A stretch of 5,370 nt of DNA from WOZL01 sp041678645. GTDB taxonomy: Bacteria > Patescibacteriota > Dojkabacteria > SC72. The stretch covers positions 1-5,370 of the forward strand of contig JBAYNT010000043.1 of NCBI GenBank assembly GCA_041678645.1, written 5' to 3'. The notes under the pieces are model-generated. The model searched no databases. It was not told where the DNA came from and saw only the letters and a program-made list of their open reading frames with translations. A program made the position numbers and the translations under genes. How positions within the stretch are numbered: position 1 is the first letter of the stretch; the number at the start of each line of letters is the position of its first letter. Shown here one piece after another: positions 1 through 5,370 of this stretch.

Positions 1-119
1 CGAGTTGTGCCTGCGTAGGTAGTAAAATCTCCTCCTATGAGTATCTTTCCATCACTTTGCACTGCTATTGCATAAATTTCACCTCCTGCACCTTTAAACT
101 CTACATTAAAAAGAGAGTC
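1..119 (-). other. Start of a delta-60 / DUF5122 beta-propeller repeat
   Basis: Residues 615-653 of the surface protein begin with D-S-L-F-N, then reach G-G-E-I-Y-A-I-A-V-Q-S-D-G-K-I-L-I-G-G-D-F. This matches the delta-60 pattern as I remember it (D..FN...G....ialQ.DGKilvgG.F). The family normally occurs as several tandem repeats forming a propeller, so more copies are expected left of the window. Only the first one is visible here. Confidence 0.75.
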
Positions 120-1961
120 TGGTTCGGAGTCATGCCCAAAAGTAAAGTTATTATTTGCTGTAGAAAAAGCATTCTCCCCACCAGTAATAGAGCCCTGTAC
201 AGATAGGGTGGCTGTAGGAGAAGTAGTACCAATGCCCAGCTGAGAATATGTATCATCCCAATACATTCCACTATATCCCGTCCATACTCCAGCATTGTTA
301 TACAGCATCTGTCCTTCTGTACCAGAAGGTAGCAGTGAACCACTAAAATCTGATGTGTAGGCTATGGTGTTTCTAACTGGTGTAGTATCGGTCATATACA
401 GCCTACTCCCATCCCATTCCATTGCTCCTGATTCTGCTGTGGTTAGATTTGTTCCTGCTGTAAACTTAATAGGTGCTGTGCCTGCAGTAGTTGCCCCTGC
501 CTTGATATGCAAACTGGCTGTGGGAGAGGCAGTCCCTATACCAAGCTTACCACTAGCTAAGAGTAAGTTCTGATTGGGTGTTATAGTAATATTGCCACTT
601 GTATTGGATATAGTGGAATTAGACCCCGCTATATCAATACTCGCCTGAGGGGTATCTGTCCCTATGCCCAATCTCTTCGCAGAAACATCAAAGAAAAAAG
701 ATGATCCTGAAGTTGTACTAGCACCTAACACTAGATCATCTGTAACAGATGTGAGGTATGTATATGTACCAGAATCTGTCCATAAGGATGTTGAACCTGC
801 ACCCAAAGCTACAGGGCCACTAGCATCACACACAGGATCCCAATACAGGTTACTACCAACGGAATATAGACAGCCCTCATTACTATTTGGATGTAAACTG
901 GCACTGCTAGGTAAACTAAGAAACTTCTCAAAATACCCTATTCCATCAAGAGCTAAATGCAAACCACCAAACCTATCTACTCGAAAGTTGGGCGTAGGCG
1001 AAGATTGGTAATGACCCTGGATAAGATCGCCTGTACCATCCTGAGTTAAATTAAGTAGAGTTCCGTTAAAAGTACTCTTTTCACCCTTAATAGACACCAA
1101 AGACCATGCGTCTGTACCTGTATATGCTGAATATACACTCAACCCTCCACGCCTTGCACTAGTATTGATAGTTGCCCTCCCCTCATCAGGATCAAGAGAG
1201 AAAGTGGATAAGCTTTGCGCCAAACCCTCTGTACCCTCTCCTAAAAATTGACCCTCTGTCCAGGAAGAGATATTCTCTGAAGCCCATAACGACTCACCCC
1301 CTATCGATTCCCAAGTAGTACCATTGTAAACTTTCAATTTGTTGTTTGTAGTGTTGTAATATACGGCTCCTGCTGTGGCAGTTAAGTTGGCTTCCCCTGC
1401 ATTATCCTTTTTGTAAAAACTAAAGCTATTTGAGCCAGCACCCATAGCAAAAGCGGAAGCATTTAGAGGAGTTCTTGTAAAAACCTCCGTAAATGAGCCT
1501 GCACCACCAGGAGCAAACCTTATTTCCATATAGATAGCTTTATGCTCCCCAAAGACTTCAGATACAGAGTTACAGGTTCCATCTGCACACTGCGTCGTGG
1601 TTGTAGGCGATCCCGAACCAAGCTTCAAATTAAATACCCCACCGTAATCTCCTATTTCAACATCCGAGAATGTTTCTGTAAAATATAAAGTCCCCGAAAC
1701 AGATGCACTGTAATATCTAACTTGAAAATCACATGTATCAGCACCTGATTGAACACAGGCAGGTGTACCATTAACAACATTTAACCCCTCATAACCTGGA
1801 TCATTTCTAACAATCTTACCCTGTAATGAAATCCTATCTGATGTTTGCGCATAGATAGCATCTGATAGTAAAAACGTTAGTAGAAGTGACAAAACAGAGG
1901 TTATTAAAACAAAAAAGAATCTTGTATTTTTAAGTCTTTTTAGGCAGTTTTTTTGACTCAT
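1..1961 (-). CDS. Large secreted repeat-containing surface protein, C-terminus beyond the left edge
   Basis: The frame is open from an ATG at 1961 to the window edge: 653 codons without a stop. Seen: a basic N-terminus (K4, K8, R9, K11, R14), a hydrophobic core at about 15-33 and a likely signal-peptidase site after 'AIYA' (residue 38), so the protein is probably exported. Residues 40-220 are Thr/Ser/Gly-rich, with Cys pairs at C69/C77 and C125/C130. Another pair is C364/C378. Three copies of LGIGTxxPxAxL begin at 431, 473 and 575. From about 615 the sequence matches the delta-60 / DUF5122 beta-propeller repeat (QSDGKILIGGDF, 635-646). Known: LGIGT-type repeats are common in phage tail-fibre-like and CPR surface proteins, and delta-60 repeats build propellers. 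Inferred: a cell-surface fibre or adhesin with a C-terminal propeller; ligand unknown. No Shine-Dalgarno precedes the ATG, but the signal peptide follows it directly, which supports this start. It lies 124 nt downstream of leuS. Confidence 0.88.
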   Translation of the reverse strand, partial: MSQKNCLKRLKNTRFFFVLITSVLSLLLTFLLSDAIYAQTSDRISLQGKIVRNDPGYEGLNVVNGTPACVQSGADTCDFQVRYYSASVSGTLYFTETFSDVEIGDYGGVFNLKLGSGSPTTTTQCADGTCNSVSEVFGEHKAIYMEIRFAPGGAGSFTEVFTRTPLNASAFAMGAGSNSFSFYKKDNAGEANLTATAGAVYYNTTNNKLKVYNGTTWESIGGESLWASENISSWTEGQFLGEGTEGLAQSLSTFSLDPDEGRATINTSARRGGLSVYSAYTGTDAWSLVSIKGEKSTFNGTLLNLTQDGTGDLIQGHYQSSPTPNFRVDRFGGLHLALDGIGYFEKFLSLPSSASLHPNSNEGCLYSVGSNLYWDPVCDASGPVALGAGSTSLWTDSGTYTYLTSVTDDLVLGASTTSGSSFFFDVSAKRLGIGTDTPQASIDIAGSNSTISNTSGNITITPNQNLLLASGKLGIGTASPTASLHIKAGATTAGTAPIKFTAGTNLTTAESGAMEWDGSRLYMTDTTPVRNTIAYTSDFSGSLLPSGTEGQMLYNNAGVWTGYSGMYWDDTYSQLGIGTTSPTATLSVQGSITGGENAFSTANNNFTFGHDSEPDSLFNVEFKGAGGEIYAIAVQSDGKILIGGDFTTYAGTT
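192..671 (-). repeat. Three LGIGTxxPxAxL protein repeats within the surface protein
   Basis: Three copies of a 16-residue unit are encoded at 624-671 (LGIGTDTPQASIDIAG), 498-545 (LGIGTASPTASLHIKAG is the copy plus one residue) and 192-239 (LGIGTTSPTATLSVQG). Spacing is 42 residues between the first two starts and 102 between the last two, so they are not a strict tandem array. Segments between them include a 'KFTAGTNLTTAESGAMEWDG' stretch (500-519) typical of fibre-like stalk modules. The codons differ between copies, so these are diverged protein repeats and not recent DNA duplications. Confidence 0.85.
1848..1961 (-). other. Signal peptide of the surface protein
   Basis: Codons 1-38 encode a basic n-region, a hydrophobic segment rich in F, L, V and I (about residues 15-33), and a short c-region ending in A-I-Y-A before Q39. 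This fits Sec export with type I signal peptidase cleavage. No lipobox cysteine is present at the cleavage site, so a lipoprotein is unlikely. Confidence 0.8.
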
Positions 1962-1969
1962 ACAGTATT

Positions 1970-2023
1970 TCTATAATTAGAGAGATGTTTAAACGTTCAA
2001 AAAGGTTGCTCTCTATTTATAGA
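1970..2023 (-). promoter_or_regulatory. Long inverted repeat in the 5' leader of the surface protein gene
   Basis: The arms 1970-1984 and 2009-2023 are inverted copies of a 15-mer (TCTATAATTAGAGAG on the plus strand and TCTATAAATAGAGAG on the minus strand). They pair at 14 of 15 positions around a 24-nt loop. The inner end lies 8 nt before the ATG at 1961, and the outer end falls where a transcript from the -10 box at 2030-2035 would begin. No T-run follows either arm, so it does not look like an intrinsic terminator. It could be a 5' mRNA hairpin that affects stability or translation, or a pair of operator sites; the sequence does not decide. Confidence 0.6.
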
Positions 2024-2029
2024 TAGTAC

Positions 2030-2035
2030 ATTATA
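2030..2035 (-). promoter_or_regulatory. Putative -10 box (TATAAT) for the surface protein gene
   Basis: The minus strand has an exact TATAAT. A start site 6-7 nt downstream would fall at about 2023-2024, the first base of the inverted repeat. No good -35 hexamer lies 16-18 nt upstream: TTGATT is only 10 nt away and TTGTAC is 23 nt away. The call therefore rests on the -10 and its position. The sequence is AT-rich, so chance occurrence is possible. Confidence 0.45.
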
Positions 2036-2040
2036 AAGTA

Positions 2041-2051
2041 TTGATAATCAA
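2041..2051. promoter_or_regulatory. Small perfect palindrome TTGATAATCAA upstream of the -10
   Basis: This is an 11-bp dyad with 5-bp arms (TTGAT/ATCAA) around one central base. It lies 5 bp upstream of the putative -10, in the -35/-10 spacer region, a usual place for a repressor operator. No regulator gene lies in the window. Such a short AT-rich dyad could arise by chance. Confidence 0.25.
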
Positions 2052-2085
2052 GGGCTTTGTACAATAAGTGAGTACCTTGTAGTAA

Positions 2086-4518
2086 CTATGTAATTATGTT
2101 CACAATTTTACCATCAACGTATATGAACTTCTTTATCTCAACGTCTTCCAATAGCTTAGCTATTTTTTGCTTTTTTAAGACCTTTCCCATAACATTCTCT
2201 TCTGAAATACCTCTCTCTATCTTAACTCTATCTCTAACCCTTCCATTTATCTGTATTGGGATTTCAATTAGATTATCAACTAACATATCACCATCAACTT
2301 TAGGCCATTTGTTTTCCATAACTGAAGTGTCATGGCCTATAATATGCCACAGCTCCTCTGCTAGGTGGGGCATAATTGGTGTAGATATAGTAATTAACTT
2401 TTCTACTTGCTCTTTGCTAAAAATTTGGTTTTTGTAATTATTGTAAAATTCCATGAACGCAGCTATTGCTGTATTAAATTTCCAGTCCAATATCCCATCT
2501 TCGACTCTGACTATGAGCTTACTTATGGCAACCTCCACCTCTTTATCGCTTGTATCTGCTTTTTCCCAAGCATCTTGTACAAATGCAAACCATCGCTTTA
2601 TAAATTTGTCTACCCCACGTATCGTTCTTGTATCCCATACCACATTTCCTTCATATGGCCCCATAAACATAAGATATGCTCTTGTAACGTCTGCACCGTA
2701 CTTCTTTATAAGGGAGTCTGGACTAATAACATTTCCTAAAGATTTAGACATTTTCACCCCATCTTCGCCTAATACTACACCATGTATTGTCCTTTTCTGG
2801 TAAGGTTCGCAGGTAGTAACAACTCCTATATCATAGAGGAATTTATGCCAGAATCTTGAATAGAGTAAATGCAATGTAATATGCTCAGGCCCCCCTTCAT
2901 AGTGGTCTACCATCATCCAATAATTGGTAAGTTCCTTATCCGCCAACTCTTTATCATTATGCGGATCACAATATCTTAAAAAGTACCAGCTTGAGCCTGC
3001 CCAGTTAGGCATTGTATTGGTTTCTCTCTGCGCAGGGCCTCCACATTTCGGACATTTGGTATTAACCCAATCTGTCATATTGGCAAGTGGAGATCTACCA
3101 TCGTCTGTTGGCTCGTAATCTTCAGCAATTGGTAACTCTAAAGGTAATTGGTCCTCAGGCAAAGGCACTATTCCGCACTTTTGGCAGTGCACCATCGGTA
3201 TAGGTTCCCCCCAGTATCTTTGCCTAGAAAATACCCAATCTTGCAAGTGATACCTCGTAACAACCTCTCCGATACCCTTTTCTTCTATATATTCTCCTAC
3301 CTTCACTCTAGCCTGTTCTGTGCTAAGGCCGTTCATAAAGCCTGAGTTATAGACGGTACCTTCGTCTTCATAGACTTCCTCAACACTATTTACCTCTGAT
3401 CGGTTCTCTTCTTTATCCTCTACCACTCTAATTACAGGCAAATTAAATTTCTGTGCAAATTCAAAGTCCCTTCTATCATGTGCAGGTACCCCGACAACCA
3501 TTCCTGTACCTACAGTTGTTAGTACGAAGTCAGATACATATACTGGCATCCTCTCGCTAGTAATGCTATTTGCGCAGTAAAGCCCTGTAAATACACCACT
3601 CTTCTCTCTCGTATCATCTAGCCTTTCCATATCTGTTTTCCTTTCACTCTCCTCTATATATTTCTCTACTTCTGCTTTATTTTCTTTAGGTATTGTACTC
3701 ATTAGCTTTTGCAATATTTCATGTTCTGGGGCGATTACGATAAATGTGGCTCCAAACTGAGTATCTGGACGTGTAGTAGATACCCTTACTGTTTCATCTG
3801 TCCCTTCTATCTTATAATCTATGTCATACCAGGTCTTTCTACCTATCCAATTCTTCTGCAGAGCTTTGACGCTATCAAGATAGTCAACAGTGTCTAAATC
3901 GTCTATTAGCCTATCGGCATAATCCGTTATCTTAAGTACCCACTGCTTTAACTTCTTCTGTTCTACTGGTGTCCCACATCGCTCATGCTTACCATCGACG
4001 ACCTCTTCGTTGGCACAACCAACTCTGCATTTCGGACACCAATTAATTGGCATATCCGACATATATGCAAGGCCTTTTTCATATAGCTTTAGGAATATCC
4101 ACTGAGTCCATTTGTAATAGTTAGGATCTGTAGTATTCACCTCCCTGTCCCAATCAAAGGTTAGGCCTAAAGATTTCAACTGGTTTCTAAAATTGTCAAC
4201 GTTCTCTTTTGTGATCTCTTGGGGTGGCCTTTTTACTTTCAGAGCGTAATTTTCAGTAGGTAACCCAAATGCATCCCACCCTATTGGAAACAAGACATTT
4301 TGGCCCTTCATTCTTCTGAGTCTTACAACAGCATCAGCCATAGAGTAGTTTCTAGTGTGTCCTATGTGCATACCTGGACCTGATGGGTATGGGAATTCTA
4401 CTAGCTCATAGAACTTCTCTTTGTCTTTGAGTAGATCTTGGGCTTTGTAGTTCATATTAGAGAACCACTGTTCTTGCCATTTAGATTCAAATTCTTGTGG
4501 TTTGTACTGTTTACTCAT
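2086..4518 (-). CDS. leuS: Leucyl-tRNA synthetase (EC 6.1.1.4), bacterial type, complete
   Basis: Charges tRNA-Leu with leucine in the cytoplasm, using ATP. Seen: class I signatures HIGH (51-54, in GPGMHIGHTRNY) and KMSKS (589-593); a zinc-binding segment C161-x2-C164 ending in C181; the CP1 editing domain at about 225-425 with STTRPDT (247-253) and GVPAHDRRD (343-351), where D351 matches the Asp that binds the substrate amino group in E. coli LeuRS; SRQRYWGEPIP (431-441); a second Cys cluster C445-x2-C448 with C489-x2-C492; NWAGSSWYFLRY (505-516); an anticodon-binding helical domain at about 635-745; and the small C-terminal domain (about 750-810, IQINGRVRD). The 810 aa length is normal for the bacterial family, so the protein looks complete and able to edit. 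H178 occupies a zinc position that I recall as Cys in many homologues. The ATG at 4518 is supported by the usual N-terminal alignment; no clear Shine-Dalgarno precedes it. UAG stop. Confidence 0.98.
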   Translation of the reverse strand: MSKQYKPQEFESKWQEQWFSNMNYKAQDLLKDKEKFYELVEFPYPSGPGMHIGHTRNYSMADAVVRLRRMKGQNVLFPIGWDAFGLPTENYALKVKRPPQEITKENVDNFRNQLKSLGLTFDWDREVNTTDPNYYKWTQWIFLKLYEKGLAYMSDMPINWCPKCRVGCANEEVVDGKHERCGTPVEQKKLKQWVLKITDYADRLIDDLDTVDYLDSVKALQKNWIGRKTWYDIDYKIEGTDETVRVSTTRPDTQFGATFIVIAPEHEILQKLMSTIPKENKAEVEKYIEESERKTDMERLDDTREKSGVFTGLYCANSITSERMPVYVSDFVLTTVGTGMVVGVPAHDRRDFEFAQKFNLPVIRVVEDKEENRSEVNSVEEVYEDEGTVYNSGFMNGLSTEQARVKVGEYIEEKGIGEVVTRYHLQDWVFSRQRYWGEPIPMVHCQKCGIVPLPEDQLPLELPIAEDYEPTDDGRSPLANMTDWVNTKCPKCGGPAQRETNTMPNWAGSSWYFLRYCDPHNDKELADKELTNYWMMVDHYEGGPEHITLHLLYSRFWHKFLYDIGVVTTCEPYQKRTIHGVVLGEDGVKMSKSLGNVISPDSLIKKYGADVTRAYLMFMGPYEGNVVWDTRTIRGVDKFIKRWFAFVQDAWEKADTSDKEVEVAISKLIVRVEDGILDWKFNTAIAAFMEFYNNYKNQIFSKEQVEKLITISTPIMPHLAEELWHIIGHDTSVMENKWPKVDGDMLVDNLIEIPIQINGRVRDRVKIERGISEENVMGKVLKKQKIAKLLEDVEIKKFIYVDGKIVNIIT

Positions 4519-4650
4519 CTCTAATCTACTTTTTAATATCTTAGTATGAACTATTTTACAGAAAAAGCTTTATAAAGGGAAGTTTTTAGTTCGTTTTACA
4601 CTGGTATGAAACAATATCCTTCTTGTATACAAATTTTGTTTTAAATATAT
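4519..4650 (-). other. Spacer between tRNA-Ala(GGC) and leuS
   Basis: This AT-rich spacer probably holds the leuS promoter, but I find no convincing -35/-10 pair. TATAAA occurs on the minus strand at about 4569-4574 without a -35. TTGTAT at about 4627-4632 is followed 17 nt later by a weak TCATAC. GTATGAA occurs twice on the plus strand (4544-4550 and 4604-4610). No T-box leader, GC-rich hairpin or intrinsic terminator is visible, so tRNA transcripts may read into leuS. No reading frame here is credible. Confidence 0.5.
4623..4632. promoter_or_regulatory. Perfect 10-bp palindrome TTGTATACAA
   Basis: This perfect dyad lies 18 nt after the CCA end of tRNA-Ala(GGC), between that tRNA and leuS. 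A protein-binding site is possible. A terminator is unlikely because the stem is short, AT-rich and has no loop. It may well be chance. Confidence 0.2.
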
Positions 4651-4728
4651 TGGTGGACCTAAGGGGATTCGAACCCCTGACCCCATCGCTGCCAGCGATG
4701 TGCTCTAAGCCAACTGAGCTATAGGCCC
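4651..4728 (-). tRNA. tRNA-Ala, anticodon GGC, CCA encoded
   Basis: The cloverleaf reads cleanly on the minus strand. Acceptor GGGCCTA pairs with TAGGTCC. The D-arm is GCTC/GAGC with a 10-nt loop, and the anticodon arm is CATCG-CTGGCAG-CGATG (anticodon GGC). The T-arm is AGGGG-TTCGAAT-CCCCT, followed by A73 and CCA in the DNA. Acceptor positions 3 and 70 form G:U, the alanine identity element, so charging by AlaRS is expected. It reads GCC and GCU codons. The first base of the tRNA directly follows the stop codon of the upstream small gene. C32-G38 and U33-A37 could extend the anticodon stem. No terminator follows. Confidence 0.97.
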
Positions 4729-4914
4729 TTAATTAACTTCTTTGTATAGCAGTACAATAAATAAACGATATTCATTAGCAGATACTCTCATGTCAACTAT
4801 TTCTATGTCATTACTATCAATGAATGCCTGCATCTCCTCTTCAATCTCACCTGCATGAATAGTAAGACGGGAACTTGAATCAGAAGGAAAAATCTTAACC
4901 TTTACCTTATTCAT
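4729..4914 (-). CDS. Small hypothetical protein (61 aa) between two tRNA-Ala genes
   Basis: No confident family. The frame runs from ATG at 4914 to TAA at 4729-4731. A longer in-frame reading exists upstream, but it would run through tRNA-Ala(CGC), so the ATG at 4914 is the only reasonable start. Seen: an alternating strand KVKVKIF (3-9), an amphipathic acidic helix GEIEEEMQAFID (22-33), a strand DIEIVDMRVS (36-45) and a hydrophobic strand YRLFIVLLYKE (49-59). This gives a beta-alpha-beta-beta outline with no signal peptide and no transmembrane helix long enough to trust. The protein is acidic overall. The outline recalls the small Bacillus Cse60 family from memory, which is weak support. The 26-nt leader is entirely A/T and has no Shine-Dalgarno. 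The stop abuts the next tRNA. The periodic hydrophobic pattern argues for real coding, but without homologues this remains uncertain. Confidence 0.6.
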   Translation of the reverse strand: MNKVKVKIFPSDSSSRLTIHAGEIEEEMQAFIDSNDIEIVDMRVSANEYRLFIVLLYKEVN

Positions 4915-4940
4915 ATATTTAATAATAAAAATTATATATA
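4915..4940 (-). other. 26-nt leader made only of A and T
   Basis: The stretch between the 3' end of tRNA-Ala(CGC) and the ATG of the small gene contains no G or C. It begins TATATATAAT and has no ribosome-binding site. After tRNA 3' processing it would be the whole 5' untranslated region, unstructured and open to ribosomes. It also contains a TATAAT-like element (about 4931-4936) that could act as a -10 box for the small gene, without a visible -35. Confidence 0.4.
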
Positions 4941-5013
4941 TGGACTCAGCCGGAATCGAACCGGCGACCTTCGCAATGCGAGTGCGATGTTCTACCAACT
5001 GAACTATGAGCCC
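4941..5013 (-). tRNA. tRNA-Ala, anticodon CGC, no encoded CCA
   Basis: The cloverleaf on the minus strand has acceptor GGGCTCA/TGAGTCC, D-arm GTTC/GAAC with loop AGTTGGTA, anticodon arm TCGCA-CTCGCAT-TGCGA (anticodon CGC, reading GCG), T-arm GCCGG-TTCGATT-CCGGC, and A73. Acceptor positions 3 and 70 form G:U, the alanine identity pair. After A73 the DNA continues TATATATAAT, so CCA must be added by tRNA nucleotidyltransferase. It lies 8 nt after the stop of the M23 peptidase gene, with no good promoter of its own, so it is probably processed from that transcript. Confidence 0.97.
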
Positions 5014-5021
5014 ATTATATC

Positions 5022-5370
5022 CTACCAATTAGTATAATACAAAGGATTAACCTGAGTACCATAAGCGCTACCCTTCCTAACTTCAAAGTGCAGATGAATA
5101 CCTGTTGAACGACCAGTAGAACCCATCTGGGCAATAGCTTGCCCTGCTGAAACCGACTCACCTGATCTCACATATATATTCTTTAGATGAGCATACCAAG
5201 TAGTATAACCATTGCCATGATCTATTTGCACAGACCAAGCATAATTAGAGCCACCGTAGGTAGAGCCAAGAGGAGGACAAGTACCATAACAACCAGCAAA
5301 TACCACAGTACCAGATGCTGCAGCCAAAACATTAGGCGAACTGTTATCTGCAATATCTATGCCCCTATGA
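5022..5370 (-). CDS. M23 family (LytM-type) zinc metallopeptidase, N-terminus beyond the right edge
   Basis: Cuts peptide cross-links in peptidoglycan outside the cytoplasm, or is a family member that regulates such cutting. The visible 115 residues are the catalytic domain, and all expected residues are present. HRGID at visible residues 1-5 gives the zinc ligands H1 and D5, the YAHL motif gives H61, and HLHFEV (92-97) gives catalytic H92 and ligand H94. The domain therefore looks active. A G/S-rich insertion with C27 and C31 lies between the first strands (about 27-42); a disulfide there is possible. The chain ends 18 residues after HLHFEV, with PLYYTNW, the usual place for an M23 domain. 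The frame continues to the window edge, so the signal or anchor region and start are not visible. UAG stop, 8 nt before tRNA-Ala(CGC). Likely role: wall remodelling in a small envelope-dependent cell. Confidence 0.95.
   Translation of the reverse strand, partial: HRGIDIADNSSPNVLAAASGTVVFAGCYGTCPPLGSTYGGSNYAWSVQIDHGNGYTTWYAHLKNIYVRSGESVSAGQAIAQMGSTGRSTGIHLHFEVRKGSAYGTQVNPLYYTNW

Noticed and set aside
101..343. 80-aa minus-strand frame inside the surface protein gene
   Set aside because: It lies in another frame of the same strand, and the long frame there has a coherent signal peptide, repeats and a propeller motif. This one is a shadow.
364..1011. Plus-strand frames of 69 and 115 aa at 364-573 and 664-1011
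   Set aside because: They are antisense to the surface protein, low in complexity and reflect its repeats. There is no start signal or family resemblance.
1970..2023. The inverted repeat as an intrinsic terminator of leuS
   Set aside because: The stem is AT-rich with a 24-nt loop, and no T-run follows it on the minus strand, where the sequence continues AATACTGT into the ATG.
2096..3897. Several plus-strand frames of 62-116 aa
   Set aside because: All are antisense shadows of leuS, whose minus-strand product has full family motifs.
4519..4650. T-box or other aminoacyl-tRNA-sensing leader before leuS
   Set aside because: The spacer is too short and AT-rich, and has no T-box sequence, specifier loop or terminator/antiterminator pair.
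5014..5019. Exact TATAAT directly before tRNA-Ala(CGC)
   Set aside because: It abuts the first tRNA base, so transcription from it would start inside the tRNA. It cannot drive production of this tRNA.
4729..5028. 99-aa version of the small gene starting at 5028
   Set aside because: Its first 30 or so residues are a translation of tRNA-Ala(CGC). The ATG at 4914 gives the sensible start.

Overview
This window looks like a piece of a Patescibacteria (Candidate Phyla Radiation) genome. The reasons are: an AT-rich sequence; every gene on the minus strand; a bacterial-type leucyl-tRNA synthetase; and a large secreted protein with the 'LGIGTxxPxAxL' repeats and threonine/serine/glycine-rich style that I associate with CPR surface proteins. 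The sub-lineage (Microgenomates, Katanobacteria, Dojkabacteria or other) cannot be settled from this sequence. No in-frame TGA occurs in about 1,460 codons of the two long reading frames, one of them very glycine-rich, which argues against the UGA=Gly code of Gracilibacteria and Absconditabacteria.

Layout in transcription order, from right to left: (1) the C-terminal 115 residues of an M23 (LytM-type) zinc peptidase, entering from the right edge and ending at 5022; (2) tRNA-Ala(CGC), 8 nt after that stop; (3) a 61-codon hypothetical gene; (4) tRNA-Ala(GGC), whose first nucleotide directly follows the stop codon of the small gene; (5) a 122-nt spacer (132 nt from the tRNA body without its CCA); (6) leuS, complete, 810 aa; (7) a 124-nt spacer with a -10 box, a small palindrome and a long inverted repeat; (8) a secreted, repeat-containing surface protein of more than 653 aa that runs off the left edge. 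The last gene is open at the window edge, is read without a stop from 1961 to 1, and is the largest feature of the left third.

How the genes fit together: leuS and the two alanine tRNAs serve translation. The M23 peptidase and the surface protein serve the cell envelope. The tight M23-tRNA-ORF-tRNA spacing suggests one primary transcript cut apart by tRNA processing. The surface protein probably has its own promoter and a structured 5' leader. No CRISPR array, insertion sequence, rRNA or recognisable defence system is present. The most unusual items are the small gene framed by two alanine tRNAs with zero spacing to one of them, and the inverted 15-mer upstream of the surface protein gene.
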